Positions 1 through 7,797 of a stretch of 64,000 nt of DNA are shown piece by piece; within the stretch, counting starts at the first letter, position 1; every line of letters begins with the position of its first letter. Under the pieces are notes generated by a model. The model saw only the letters and a program-made list of their open reading frames with translations. It made no database searches and was not told where the DNA came from. Location: contig NZ_FXZM01000003.1 of assembly GCF_900169175.1 (NCBI RefSeq), positions 124,001-188,000 on the forward strand, in the 5' to 3' direction. Source of the DNA: Brevibacterium jeotgali. GTDB taxonomy: Bacteria > Actinomycetota > Actinomycetes > Actinomycetales > Brevibacteriaceae. The position numbers and the translations under genes were made by a program.

Positions 1-1
1 C

Positions 2-358
2 GTGATCCGCCGGTACCCGCACCAGGACGACCCCGCATACGCGATGTCGTCGGATGCCGTGGAGTTCAAAGCGGCCCTCATCTGGCTGACCGCCTGCACG
101 CTGGGCGTGCTGACGGTGGAGCAGGTGCTGGGCTTCGACCGCCCGGTCACGCTGGTGCTGGTCTACGCGGCGATCAGCTCGTTCATCCTGCCGGTGCTCG
201 CGATCGTGCTGCTCCTGCTGCTGAACCGCAGATCGGTCGTGCCGCAGCTGCGCAACGGGTGGCTGTCGAACACCGTGCTCACCGTGTGCCTCGTGCTCTT
301 CACAGCGCTGGCCGGCGTCCAGATGGTGGAGACGATCTCCGGACTGATCGGAGCGTAG
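2..358 (+). CDS. Nramp-family divalent metal transporter, C-terminal fragment
   Basis: This is the 3' end of a gene that enters from the left edge; the first codon seen is GTG, but the true start lies upstream. The 118 visible residues contain three hydrophobic stretches (roughly residues 22-45, 46-72 and 90-115). The segment LLLLLLNRRSV followed by LRNGWLSN is typical of the last part of Nramp (MntH-type) proton-coupled Mn/Fe transporters, where a helix ends in LLNSRR and is followed by RNGW. Inference: manganese or iron uptake at the cytoplasmic membrane. The metal-binding DPGN motif would lie outside the window, so the family call rests on the C-terminus only. Confidence 0.6.
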   Translation: MIRRYPHQDDPAYAMSSDAVEFKAALIWLTACTLGVLTVEQVLGFDRPVTLVLVYAAISSFILPVLAIVLLLLLNRRSVVPQLRNGWLSNTVLTVCLVLFTALAGVQMVETISGLIGA

Positions 359-388
359 GGGGCGGGTGGCCGGCTGCACTCATTCGGG

Positions 389-420
389 GACGTGCACCCG
401 CTCAGACGTGCACACGCTCA
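389..420. repeat. Two tandem copies of a 16-bp repeat between convergent genes
   Basis: The unit GACGTGCACCCGCTCA at 389-404 is followed directly by a copy with one mismatch at 405-420. It lies in the short gap between the convergent ends of the Nramp gene and the citE-like gene. It resembles in style, not in sequence, the other boundary repeats in this window. Confidence 0.8.
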
Positions 421-448
421 GGATGAGGCGGCCCCGGAGTCCCGCGGA

Positions 449-1330
449 TCAGGCGTTCCAGAGACCGTACGAGTCGGCCAGCTCCACGATCTTCTTCGCG
501 CGTGCCAGGCGCGGCAGGTACGAGCCGTCGGTGATCTCGCCGCCGCTGCTCTGCGCGTCCTCCAGCAGCTCGCGCGCCCAGCGGCGCTCGTCCTCGGACG
601 GTGCCAGCGCGTCGTTGATGACGGGCGCCGACTCCGGTGCGAGTGTGAGCTTGCCGGCCATGCCCATCTTGATGGTCCACGCGCAGTCCTCGCGCACGCG
701 CTCCTTCGAGGCACCGGCCGGCGACGGCCCGTCGATGGCGCCCGGCAGGCCGCCCACCCGGGATGCGATGACGAGTCGCGACCGCACGTACGCGAGCGCC
801 AGCGGGTCGTCGGACATGCCGGTGTCCTTGCGGAGGTCGTTCGTGCCCAGCGCCAGCCGGAACGTGCCGGGGGCGTTCGCGATCTGCGTCGCGTTCTCCA
901 CCCCGCTCGCGGTCTCGATGAGTGCCAGCACCGGCACGCCGGCCCCTGACTTCATCGCCGTCCACGTGACCTGCTCCGGCGCCTCCGTGTTCGGAAGCAT
1001 GATGCCGCGCAGGCCGGCCAGCCCGTTGAGCGCCGCGAGGTCCTCCTCCCAGTGCCGGGTCCGCGTCCCGTTGATCCGCACCCACGCGGTCATCTGGGGT
1101 TCTCCGGTCGCAGAATCGCGGTCGGACAGGGCTTCGACGACGTGCGCGCGCGCCGCATCCTTCTGGTCCTCCGCGACGGCCGCCTCCATGTCGAAGATCA
1201 CCGAGTCGGCCTCGGACCGCTGCCCCGGTTCGAACAGGTCTGGTTTGGCCGCGTTCACGAGCAGCCAGGTCCGGGACAGCTTGGCAGGGAGCGCCGCAGC
1301 ACGAGCATTGCGAATGGGGGTTGTCGACAT
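449..1330 (-). CDS. CitE-like HpcH/HpaI aldolase / citrate lyase family protein
   Basis: The 293-residue protein has the size of the CitE beta-subunit family, which cleaves or forms acyl-CoA thioesters of hydroxy acids in a Mg-dependent TIM barrel. Visible family marks are SVIFDMEAAVAEDQK (the acidic metal-binding segment near residue 45), AWVRIN, LPNTEAPEQV and VLALIETASGVENA, whose Glu is a metal ligand. The GTNDLRKDTG stretch is also typical. No citrate lyase alpha or gamma gene is nearby, so a stand-alone lyase or malyl/citramalyl-CoA-type enzyme is more likely than true citrate lyase. The substrate cannot be read from sequence. Confidence 0.75.
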   Translation of the reverse strand: MSTTPIRNARAAALPAKLSRTWLLVNAAKPDLFEPGQRSEADSVIFDMEAAVAEDQKDAARAHVVEALSDRDSATGEPQMTAWVRINGTRTRHWEEDLAALNGLAGLRGIMLPNTEAPEQVTWTAMKSGAGVPVLALIETASGVENATQIANAPGTFRLALGTNDLRKDTGMSDDPLALAYVRSRLVIASRVGGLPGAIDGPSPAGASKERVREDCAWTIKMGMAGKLTLAPESAPVINDALAPSEDERRWARELLEDAQSSGGEITDGSYLPRLARAKKIVELADSYGLWNA

Positions 1331-1393
1331 ACCCCGAGCCTATCGCCGGACGGACCCCGCCGGGGATGGGCCGCGGCCGTCGGAATCGACCAG

Positions 1394-1513
1394 CCTGCAA
1401 CAGTGGACCTGCGCAGTGGATCTGCGCAGAGGACCTGCACGGAGGATCTGCACAGTGGACCTGCACAGAGGTCCGGCACGAGTAGACCTGCACAGAGGTC
1501 CTGCACAGCGGGA
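1394..1513. repeat. Minisatellite: about nine copies of a 13-bp unit
   Basis: The consensus unit is CCTGCRCAGWGGA. Copies begin at about 1394, 1408, 1421, 1434, 1447, 1460, 1473, 1487 and 1500; two copies carry one extra base. A 13-bp period is not a multiple of three, which argues against a coding role. It fills the gap between the starts of the divergent citE-like gene and leuB, just upstream of the leuB promoter. Confidence 0.9.
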
Positions 1514-1590
1514 CCGGCCAGGCGTACACACGACTCACGACGCCGGTCTCAGTTCTCAAGATGACCAGTCGAATGGTGAGACCCGCGCGC

Positions 1591-1596
1591 TACTGT
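1591..1596 (+). promoter_or_regulatory. Probable leaderless promoter of leuB (-10 TACTGT)
   Basis: TACTGT ends six bases before the chosen ATG at 1603, so transcription would begin at or next to the start codon. No Shine-Dalgarno sequence is present, which supports a leaderless message and the ATG at 1603 over the in-frame ATG at 1561. Confidence 0.6.
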
Positions 1597-1602
1597 CCTC
1601 CC

Positions 1603-2643
1603 ATGACAACGTTGAAGATCGCTGTGATGCCCGGTGACGGCATCGGCACGGAAGTCGTCCCCGAAGGCCTGAAGGTCCTCACCCGCGCGATCGAGGCCAC
1701 CGGCTCGGATGCCGTCCTCGACACGGAGCAGTTCGAGGCCAGTGCCCGTCGTTGGCACGAGACGGGGGAGACCCTCACCGATGACGAGCTGGCGCGCCTG
1801 CAGGCGTTCGACGCCATCTTCTTCGGTGCCTGCGGCGATCCGTCGGTCCCGTCGGGCGTGCTGGAGCGCGGCATCATCCTCAAGATGCGCTTCGGCCTCG
1901 AGCACGCGGTGAACCTCCGCCCGTCGAAGCTGTACCCGGGCACCACCTCGCCGCTCGCGAACCCCGGCGACATCGACTTCGTGGTCGTCCGCGAAGGGAC
2001 GGAGGGGTCCTACACCGGTCAGGGCGGGACGCTGCGCGAAGGCACCGCGAACGAACTGGCGACCGAGGTCTCGGTCAACACCCGCTACGGCGTCGAGCGC
2101 ACAGTCCGCTTCGCATTCGAGCAGGCGCGCGCCCGTCGGAAGAAGCTGACCTACCTCCACAAGACCAACGTGATGGTCCACGCGGGTCACCTGTGGCGCC
2201 GCGTGGTCGAGGTGATCAGCGAGGAGTACCCCGACGTCGAGGTGGACTACCAGCACACCGACGCCGCCATGATCTACATGGTCGCGAACCCGTCGCAGTA
2301 CGACGTCATCGTCACCGACAACCTGTTCGGCGACCTCGTGACGGATCTCGCCGCCGTCGTGACCGGCGGCATCGGGCTGGCCGCAAGCGGCAACATCAAC
2401 GTCCAGGGCACGGCGCCCAGCCTCTTCGAGCCCATCCACGGCTCTGCGCCGGACATCGCGGGCCAGGGCAAGGCGGATCCGACCGCCTGCATCCTCTCCG
2501 GCGCCCTCATGGCGGAGCACCTGGGACTCACGGCGGTCGCTGAGGCCATCCAGACCGCCGTCGAGGCCGACCTCGCGGACCGCGGGACCGCACCTCGGGC
2601 CACCTCCGAGGTCGGGGACGCCATCGCGGCGCGCCTCGCCTGA
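1603..2643 (+). CDS. leuB: 3-isopropylmalate dehydrogenase
   Basis: The enzyme oxidises and decarboxylates 3-isopropylmalate with NAD in leucine biosynthesis. The 346 residues start with the nucleotide-site motif [11 protein letters not shown]. They also carry [12 protein letters not shown], the catalytic YLHKTNVM segment, the metal-binding [13 protein letters not shown] and the C-terminal [14 protein letters not shown] signature of the isopropylmalate/isocitrate dehydrogenase family. The start at 1603 fits the family N-terminus, and a -10-like hexamer lies directly upstream; the longer frame from 1561 adds unrelated residues. ilvE follows, and leuC/leuD lie 28 kb away, so the leucine genes are split but share the window. 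Tartrate or homoisocitrate dehydrogenase is a less likely alternative. Confidence 0.93.
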   Translation: MTTLKIAVMPGDGIGTEVVPEGLKVLTRAIEATGSDAVLDTEQFEASARRWHETGETLTDDELARLQAFDAIFFGACGDPSVPSGVLERGIILKMRFGLEHAVNLRPSKLYPGTTSPLANPGDIDFVVVREGTEGSYTGQGGTLREGTANELATEVSVNTRYGVERTVRFAFEQARARRKKLTYLHKTNVMVHAGHLWRRVVEVISEEYPDVEVDYQHTDAAMIYMVANPSQYDVIVTDNLFGDLVTDLAAVVTGGIGLAASGNINVQGTAPSLFEPIHGSAPDIAGQGKADPTACILSGALMAEHLGLTAVAEAIQTAVEADLADRGTAPRATSEVGDAIAARLA

Positions 2644-2859
2644 CCGGCAGGTCGGGACTGTGCTCGTCCGAGCCTGACACCGGCAGGAACCGCGCAGTCC
2701 CGTCCTGACCGACCGGCTGGCCCGCTGGCTGGCCTCGCTGGCATGAACCGAGCGCCCACCGGTACGATCCGCCGGCGGGTCTGCCGGAACGTCGAACCCC
2801 CTTCCCGGCACTCCGACGTCAGGTGCACCATCGGGTGGGGGCATTCGTCCTCCCTGCGT

Positions 2860-2865
2860 TAGAGT
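2860..2865 (+). promoter_or_regulatory. Possible ilvE promoter (-10 TAGAGT)
   Basis: TAGAGT lies 42 bases before the ilvE ATG, giving a short leader that contains the AG-rich Shine-Dalgarno-like GAGAGAAG. No good -35 box is visible. The leuB-ilvE gap (2644-2907) also holds an imperfect inverted repeat (GGTCGGGACTG with CAGTCCCGTCC, about 2650-2705) that may end leuB transcription; no U-tract follows it. Confidence 0.35.
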
Positions 2866-2907
2866 GACCGCAGACACAACCGAATCCTCACCAGAGAGAA
2901 GTACGCA

Positions 2908-3999
2908 ATGACGACGTTCGCACTCCAGAAGAATCCGCAGCCGCAGAGTGAGACTGTGCGAAACGCGATTCTGGGTGCCCCCGTGTTCGGGACGCAGTTC
3001 ACGGACCACATGGCCCACATCCGGTTCACCGAAGAGCAGGGGTGGCACAACCACGAGGTGGTTCCCTACGGTCCTCTCTCCCTGGACCCCGCGGCCGCAG
3101 TCCTGCACTATGCGCAGGAGATCTTCGAGGGGCTCAAGGCCTACCGCCACGCCGACGGGTCCGTCTGGACGTTCCGCCCGGACCGCAACGCAGACCGCAT
3201 GAACGCCTCCGCCGCCCGGATGGCGCTGCCGGAGATGGACGGCAGCGACTTCATCGACTCGCTGCGTGCGCTGGTCGAGCAGGACGTGGCGTGGGTGCCC
3301 GCACCGAAGGACGACGCAGACGAGGTGAGCCTCTACCTGCGCCCCTTCATGATCTCTGCGGAGCGCTTCCTGGGGCTGCGCCCCACGCAGCAGGCCGACT
3401 ACTACGTCATCGCCTCTCCAGCGGCCGCGTACTTCTCCGGCGGCATCAAGCCGGTGAGCATCTGGCTGTCGCAGAACCTCAAGCGCTCGGGCGCCGGAGG
3501 GACCGGCTTCGCGAAGACCGGCGGCAACTACGCGGCGTCCACGGCGGCGATGATCGAGGCGAACTCGAAGGGCTGTCAGCAGGTCATGTTCACGGACGCC
3601 GTGGACGGCACTCACCTCGAAGAGCTGGGCGGCATGAACCTCATGCTGATCACGGCGGACGGGAAGCTGCTCACTCCGCCGGTCTCGCAGACGATCCTGG
3701 ACGGAGTCACGCGCAGGTCGGTCCTGGAGCTCGCCCCCCGCCTGGGGCTGACCCCGGAGGAGCGCCCCATCACGGTGGACGAATGGCGCACGGGCGCGGC
3801 GGACGGCACGATCGTGGAGGCATTCGCCTGTGGCACCGCCGCGGCGATCACGCCGATCGGGAAGCTCGTCAGCGACGACTGGAGCGTCGACCACGGGGAG
3901 ACGCCCGGGGAGACGACCATGACGATGCGCAGGACGCTGCTGGACATCCAGTACGGCCGCGCCGAGGGGCCGGAAGGCTGGATGGTCAAGCTCGCCTGA
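2908..3999 (+). CDS. ilvE: Branched-chain amino acid aminotransferase
   Basis: A PLP enzyme of fold type IV that performs the last step of leucine, isoleucine and valine synthesis, using glutamate as amino donor. The 363-residue length matches the mitochondrial-like BCAT group common in actinobacteria. The PLP lysine is K203 in GFAKTGGNYAAS. Other marks are YAQEIFEGLKAYR (residues 68-80), RPFMIS, EELGGMNLM and AFACGTAAAITPIG, which bind cofactor phosphate and substrate. It follows leuB at 264 bp and probably has its own promoter. The pathway partner leuB next door and leuCD further on support the role. Confidence 0.95.
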   Translation: MTTFALQKNPQPQSETVRNAILGAPVFGTQFTDHMAHIRFTEEQGWHNHEVVPYGPLSLDPAAAVLHYAQEIFEGLKAYRHADGSVWTFRPDRNADRMNASAARMALPEMDGSDFIDSLRALVEQDVAWVPAPKDDADEVSLYLRPFMISAERFLGLRPTQQADYYVIASPAAAYFSGGIKPVSIWLSQNLKRSGAGGTGFAKTGGNYAASTAAMIEANSKGCQQVMFTDAVDGTHLEELGGMNLMLITADGKLLTPPVSQTILDGVTRRSVLELAPRLGLTPEERPITVDEWRTGAADGTIVEAFACGTAAAITPIGKLVSDDWSVDHGETPGETTMTMRRTLLDIQYGRAEGPEGWMVKLA

Positions 4000-4053
4000 G
4001 CGGCCGCACGCCGCAGCGACTGCACGCACTGCTTCTGTGAGGAGGGGGTCGGG

Positions 4054-4965
4054 ATGCCTGACGATCAAAGGGCCCCGGCTCCCTCTGCGGTCCCCGGCCG
4101 CGCACGCGTGCAGCTGCCCGCCCGCCTGACGCTGTGCGCGACATGCGGTGTGGAGGCTGCGGATCCGCTGCCCCCGGTCTGCCCGATCTGCGACGACGAA
4201 CGTCAGTTCGTCCCCGTCGACGGGCAGGCATGGACGACGGTGGGGGAGCTCGCCGACTCAGGGCGTTCGATCGAGGTGCGAGAGGCCGAACCGGGGCTGC
4301 ACTCACTGCGCACCCAGCCCCGCACGGGCATCGGGCAGACCTGCTATCTGGCGACGGCCTCGGGTGCGGGCTCTCCCGCGTCCGACGGCGCGGGCGGCCT
4401 GCTCTTCGACGTCCCGCCCTTCATCGACGACGCCGCGATCGAGGCGGTGTCGGCGCGCGGGGGAGTGGGCGCGATCGTTGCGAGCCATCCGCACATGTAC
4501 GGACTGCAGCTCGAGTGGAGCCGTGCGTTCGACGATGCCCCGATCTTCGTGTCGCGGAAGGACGCGGACTGGGTGCAGAGGTACGGATCCGCGATCGAGC
4601 TCTTCGACGAGGAGGCGGAGCCCCTCTCCGGCATCCGCGTGCGCCAGGTGGGCGGGCACTTCCCGGGCAGCTGCGTGGCCCTGTGGCGCGCGCCCGGCGA
4701 CGGAGCGCTGGTGATGCTGGGAAGCGACTCGGTGTCGCCGGTCGCTCGCGACGGGTGGGTGACCTTCATGCGCTCATTCCCCAACTATCTGCCGCTGTCC
4801 GCACAGGCGGTCCGGATGATCGCCGCACGGGTCGCTGACCTGGACGTCGAACGGATCTACGGCAGCTTCGGGCAGCGTCTCATGCACGGCGGAGCGCGTG
4901 CCATCGCAGAATCGGCGGACCGATATGCGGCCTGGGTGTCGGGCGCATACGATGACCGCATATGA
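4054..4965 (+). CDS. MBL-fold protein with N-terminal zinc ribbon
   Basis: The 303-residue protein begins with a short ribbon in which two CxxC pairs (LCATCG and VCPICDDE) could bind zinc. It continues as a metallo-beta-lactamase-like domain. The usual HxHxDH motif appears here as S-H145-P-H147-M-Y-G, so the Asp and third His of the motif are replaced. A later His (GGHFPGS) and Asp (LGSDSVSP) fit the other ligand positions. The protein may therefore bind a single metal or act on an unusual substrate. A good Shine-Dalgarno (GGAGGGGG) precedes the start. The ATG of the next gene overlaps its stop, indicating coupling to the alpha/beta hydrolase. Substrate unknown. Confidence 0.7.
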   Translation: MPDDQRAPAPSAVPGRARVQLPARLTLCATCGVEAADPLPPVCPICDDERQFVPVDGQAWTTVGELADSGRSIEVREAEPGLHSLRTQPRTGIGQTCYLATASGAGSPASDGAGGLLFDVPPFIDDAAIEAVSARGGVGAIVASHPHMYGLQLEWSRAFDDAPIFVSRKDADWVQRYGSAIELFDEEAEPLSGIRVRQVGGHFPGSCVALWRAPGDGALVMLGSDSVSPVARDGWVTFMRSFPNYLPLSAQAVRMIAARVADLDVERIYGSFGQRLMHGGARAIAESADRYAAWVSGAYDDRI

Positions 4966-6245
4966 GCACGCGACTGCGCAGGGCCGCTGAGGCCACCCCC
5001 GGACTGCATCGGATCGAACGGCCCGTCACGGATGAGCGCGACTCGGCGACGTTCTCCCTCGCCTATGTCCGCACGACGCCCGGACTGGGCGATGATACGC
5101 AGCCGGCCACAGCGGAATCCGGACCTCCTGTGCTCATCATCCCGGGTGGGCCGGGGCTGGCGTCTGCGGTGCCCTATCGGGCGCTGCGGCAGAAGGCCGT
5201 CAGGCGGGGGCTGGACGTCATCATGCTCGAACACCGCGGTGTCGGGCTCTCCCGCAGTGCGGCGGACGGGTCGGATCTGCCGCTGGAGGCGATGCGCATC
5301 TCGCTCGTCGTCGACGACATCCGTGCCGTGCTCGACGCCGAGGGCATCGGCCGCGTGACGGTCGTGGGCTCGTCCTACGGCTCGTACGTCGCACTCGCAC
5401 TCGCTGTGACCCTGCCCCACCGGGTGGCAGGGATCGTCCTGGACTCGCCGATGCTGGAGGCGGGCAAGCAGGACGTCCGCGCGTGGGCGGACGGACTGCT
5501 CTACGACGGGACCCTGGGCGACGAGACGCACCGCAGGGTGGCCCGCAAGGTGCGGGACATCGAGAGGGACGGTCTCCTGTCACCGGAGCAGCTCTCCCGC
5601 GCAGTCCGCATCGTCTACGAGTTCGCCGGGATGGACACGCTCGACGCGCTGCTCAATCAGATCGCGGTGGGGAGGGCCCGGACCACTCTCGCGACCCTCG
5701 GGAGGCTCGGCCAGTCGGACACCGACGAATCGCTTCCGTACTACATGGAGTTCGATCGGGTCGGAGAGATCGCGTTCCGGGAACTCGACTTCGCTGATTC
5801 GGACTCGGAGGCGTTCTTCGACACCGGCGCCTCGTTCCACGAGGTCGCGAAGAGGTTCTCGCCGTTCAGCGCTGAGCCCTTCCACCTCGCCGCAGCGCTT
5901 CCGTCGCTCACCGTCCCGGTCGTCGCTCTGTCGGGGGACCGCGACCTGCGGACCCCGCGTCCCGTCGCAGAGCGCATCGCGCACCTGGCGCCTCGCGGGG
6001 TGCTGGCCACCGTCCCGGACCACGGACATAGTGCTCTCGACACCCATGTCGAAGCGCTCTTCGCGGCGATCCGTCTGGCGATCGCACGCATGGGGGCAGG
6101 CGGCGGAGCCGACGAGCTGCACGCCGAGAGTCCGCCGGTGGTGCGGCTCGAGGGGCTGTCGAGGAGCGGCGGACCTTCGGCGATGCTCGGCGGCGCCGTC
6201 CGCGCGCAGCTGGCGGCCGACCGGCTGCTCCCGCGCAGGCGCTGA
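4962..6245 (+). CDS. Alpha/beta hydrolase, proline iminopeptidase-like (S33)
   Basis: This 427-residue hydrolase carries the oxyanion motif IIPGGPGLAS near residue 60 and the nucleophile elbow VVGSSYGS, with Ser138 as likely catalytic serine. LSGDRD and DHGHS supply the Asp and His of the triad near the C-terminus. The GGPG motif and helical cap fit the S33 proline iminopeptidase/tripeptidyl aminopeptidase group. There is no signal peptide, so it acts in the cytoplasm. Its ATG overlaps the stop of the MBL-fold gene (ATGA). TACGAT, eight bases upstream, could serve as a second internal promoter. Substrate preference cannot be told. Confidence 0.8.
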   Translation: MSTRLRRAAEATPGLHRIERPVTDERDSATFSLAYVRTTPGLGDDTQPATAESGPPVLIIPGGPGLASAVPYRALRQKAVRRGLDVIMLEHRGVGLSRSAADGSDLPLEAMRISLVVDDIRAVLDAEGIGRVTVVGSSYGSYVALALAVTLPHRVAGIVLDSPMLEAGKQDVRAWADGLLYDGTLGDETHRRVARKVRDIERDGLLSPEQLSRAVRIVYEFAGMDTLDALLNQIAVGRARTTLATLGRLGQSDTDESLPYYMEFDRVGEIAFRELDFADSDSEAFFDTGASFHEVAKRFSPFSAEPFHLAAALPSLTVPVVALSGDRDLRTPRPVAERIAHLAPRGVLATVPDHGHSALDTHVEALFAAIRLAIARMGAGGGADELHAESPPVVRLEGLSRSGGPSAMLGGAVRAQLAADRLLPRRR

Positions 6246-6290
6246 CCCGAGAATATTACGAAACAGTCACGATGATTCTCGACGTCGAAC

Positions 6291-6326
6291 CTTTTTCGCA
6301 GAAGGGCGAAAAAGCGGGTGTACTGT
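6291..6326 (+). promoter_or_regulatory. Inverted-repeat operator and leaderless promoter of the MFS gene
   Basis: CTTTTTCGC (6291-6299) and GCGAAAAAG (6306-6314) form a perfect 9-bp inverted repeat with a 6-bp spacer. The -10-like TACTGT at 6321-6326 ends seven bases before the ATG at 6334. The repeat covers the place where a -35 box should be, and no -35 consensus is visible there. This suggests a regulator site, either activating or repressing. Confidence 0.6.
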
Positions 6327-6333
6327 CTCCCCC

Positions 6334-7752
6334 ATGTCTTCTTCAGACTCCCGCAGTGATGCGGGCACGCTCGCGCAGCGCGCTGAGCTTCCGACGACCG
6401 CAGACGTCATCGCCGGCCTCCCCTGGAGGTGGAGGACTCAGGGCGCCATCTTCCTGGTGGGCGGCCTGGGCTTCATGTTCGACGCGTGGGACGTCGCGCT
6501 CAACGGCTTCCTCATCCCGCTGCTGAGTGACCACTGGAGCCTGACAGTCGGTCAGGCCGCCTGGATCGCGACGGTCAATCTGATCGGCATGGCCATCGGT
6601 GCGTTCGTCTGGGGCGGCATAGCCGACCGGATCGGACGGAAGAAGGCGTTCACCCTCACGCTGCTGTGCTTCTCTGTCTTCACCGCGCTGGGTGCGCTCA
6701 GCCCCAACATCTGGATCTTCTGCCTCTTCCGCTTCTTCGCGGGATTCGGCCTGGGCGGCTGCATCCCGGTCGACTATGCGCTGGTGGGCGAGTTCTCTCC
6801 CGCGAAGCATCGCGGCAGGGTGCTCACGGCGCTGGACGGCTGGTGGCCGATCGGCGCGACCCTGTGTGCCTTCGTGTCCGCCTGGCTGATCTCGTTCACC
6901 GACTGGCGTGCCGTCATGCTCATCATGATCGTGCCGGCCTTCCTGGTGTTCGGGATCCGACTCTTCGTCCCCGAATCCCCGATGTACCTGGCGAGCGTCG
7001 GGCGCCATGACGAGGCGGACGTCATCGTTCGCCGACTGGTGAGGGCGACCGGTTCCGACGTGACGGAATGGCGGCGTGCGGAGGTGGCAGCACCTGCGGC
7101 GGCGCCCGGCACATGGGCCGGCAGGATCGCGGCGGTCACCGGCCAGATCGCAGATCTGTGGAAGTGGTCGACGCCGCTCACGCTCGTGGCGTGGTCGCTG
7201 TTCGTGTCGATCCTGCTCCTGTACTACGCGGCGCTCACGTGGCTGCCGAAGATCCTGCGCGAGCAGGGGCTGGGTGACGAGGCGGCCTTCATCGTGACGG
7301 GGCAGATGACAGCCGTGGGCATCGTCGGTGTCATCGCGTCCGCGCTGCTGATCGAGTACATCGGCCGGCGCTGGCAGTTGGCGCTGTCATCGCTCGCCGG
7401 CGTCGTGGCCCTTGTGGGCTTCGCGTGGGTGCTCGAAGCGTCCGGTGCCGATCTGAGCGCGACGGCGCAGGCGCTCATCCTCGTGTTCGGGTTCGTCATC
7501 CAGATCGCGATCCCCACCCTCTACACGTACGTCTCCGAGCTCTATCCGACGACGCTGCGCGCCTCCGGCTTCGGCTGGGCGTCGAGCGCCTCGCGCTGGG
7601 CGACGGGCATCGCGCCGCTGGCGTTCGGGTCGTTCCTGTGGCCGGTCCTCGGTCTGACGTGGACCTTCGCGCTGACGGGTGCGCTGGTGGTCACCGCGGT
7701 CATCCTCATGGCCGTGCTCGCCCACGACACGACGGGTCGCGAGCTGGACTGA
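6334..7752 (+). CDS. MFS transporter (metabolite:H+ symporter type)
   Basis: The 472-residue integral membrane protein has about twelve hydrophobic segments. Between helices 2 and 3 it has the MFS signature GGIADRIGRKKAF, and after helix 5 the sugar-porter-like VPESPMYLAS. FMFDAWDVAL in helix 1 resembles the acidic motif of the aromatic acid and sugar porter groups. SELYPTTLRASGFGW near the C-terminus is typical of niacin/benzoate or sugar-porter-like carriers. The start at 6334 is chosen because a -10-like TACTGT lies just upstream; the longer frame from 6031 overlaps the hydrolase gene. The 9-bp inverted repeat suggests substrate-responsive control by a regulator encoded elsewhere. Substrate unknown. 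Confidence 0.82.
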   Translation: MSSSDSRSDAGTLAQRAELPTTADVIAGLPWRWRTQGAIFLVGGLGFMFDAWDVALNGFLIPLLSDHWSLTVGQAAWIATVNLIGMAIGAFVWGGIADRIGRKKAFTLTLLCFSVFTALGALSPNIWIFCLFRFFAGFGLGGCIPVDYALVGEFSPAKHRGRVLTALDGWWPIGATLCAFVSAWLISFTDWRAVMLIMIVPAFLVFGIRLFVPESPMYLASVGRHDEADVIVRRLVRATGSDVTEWRRAEVAAPAAAPGTWAGRIAAVTGQIADLWKWSTPLTLVAWSLFVSILLLYYAALTWLPKILREQGLGDEAAFIVTGQMTAVGIVGVIASALLIEYIGRRWQLALSSLAGVVALVGFAWVLEASGADLSATAQALILVFGFVIQIAIPTLYTYVSELYPTTLRASGFGWASSASRWATGIAPLAFGSFLWPVLGLTWTFALTGALVVTAVILMAVLAHDTTGRELD

Positions 7753-7762
7753 GGGCGGCGTC

Positions 7763-7791
7763 TTGCCATCTATACCCCCAGGGGGTATAAA
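7763..7791 (+). promoter_or_regulatory. copB promoter with CsoR-like operator in the spacer
   Basis: TTGCCA (7763-7768) and TATAAA (7786-7791) are 17 bp apart, a near-consensus promoter. A perfect palindrome TATACCCCC-A-GGGGGTATA occupies 7771-7789, that is the whole spacer and part of the -10. A/T-flanked C-runs facing G-runs are the known pattern of CsoR-family copper repressor sites. The ATG follows the -10 by six bases, so the message is probably leaderless. Confidence 0.8.
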
Positions 7792-7797
7792 TGGGGC

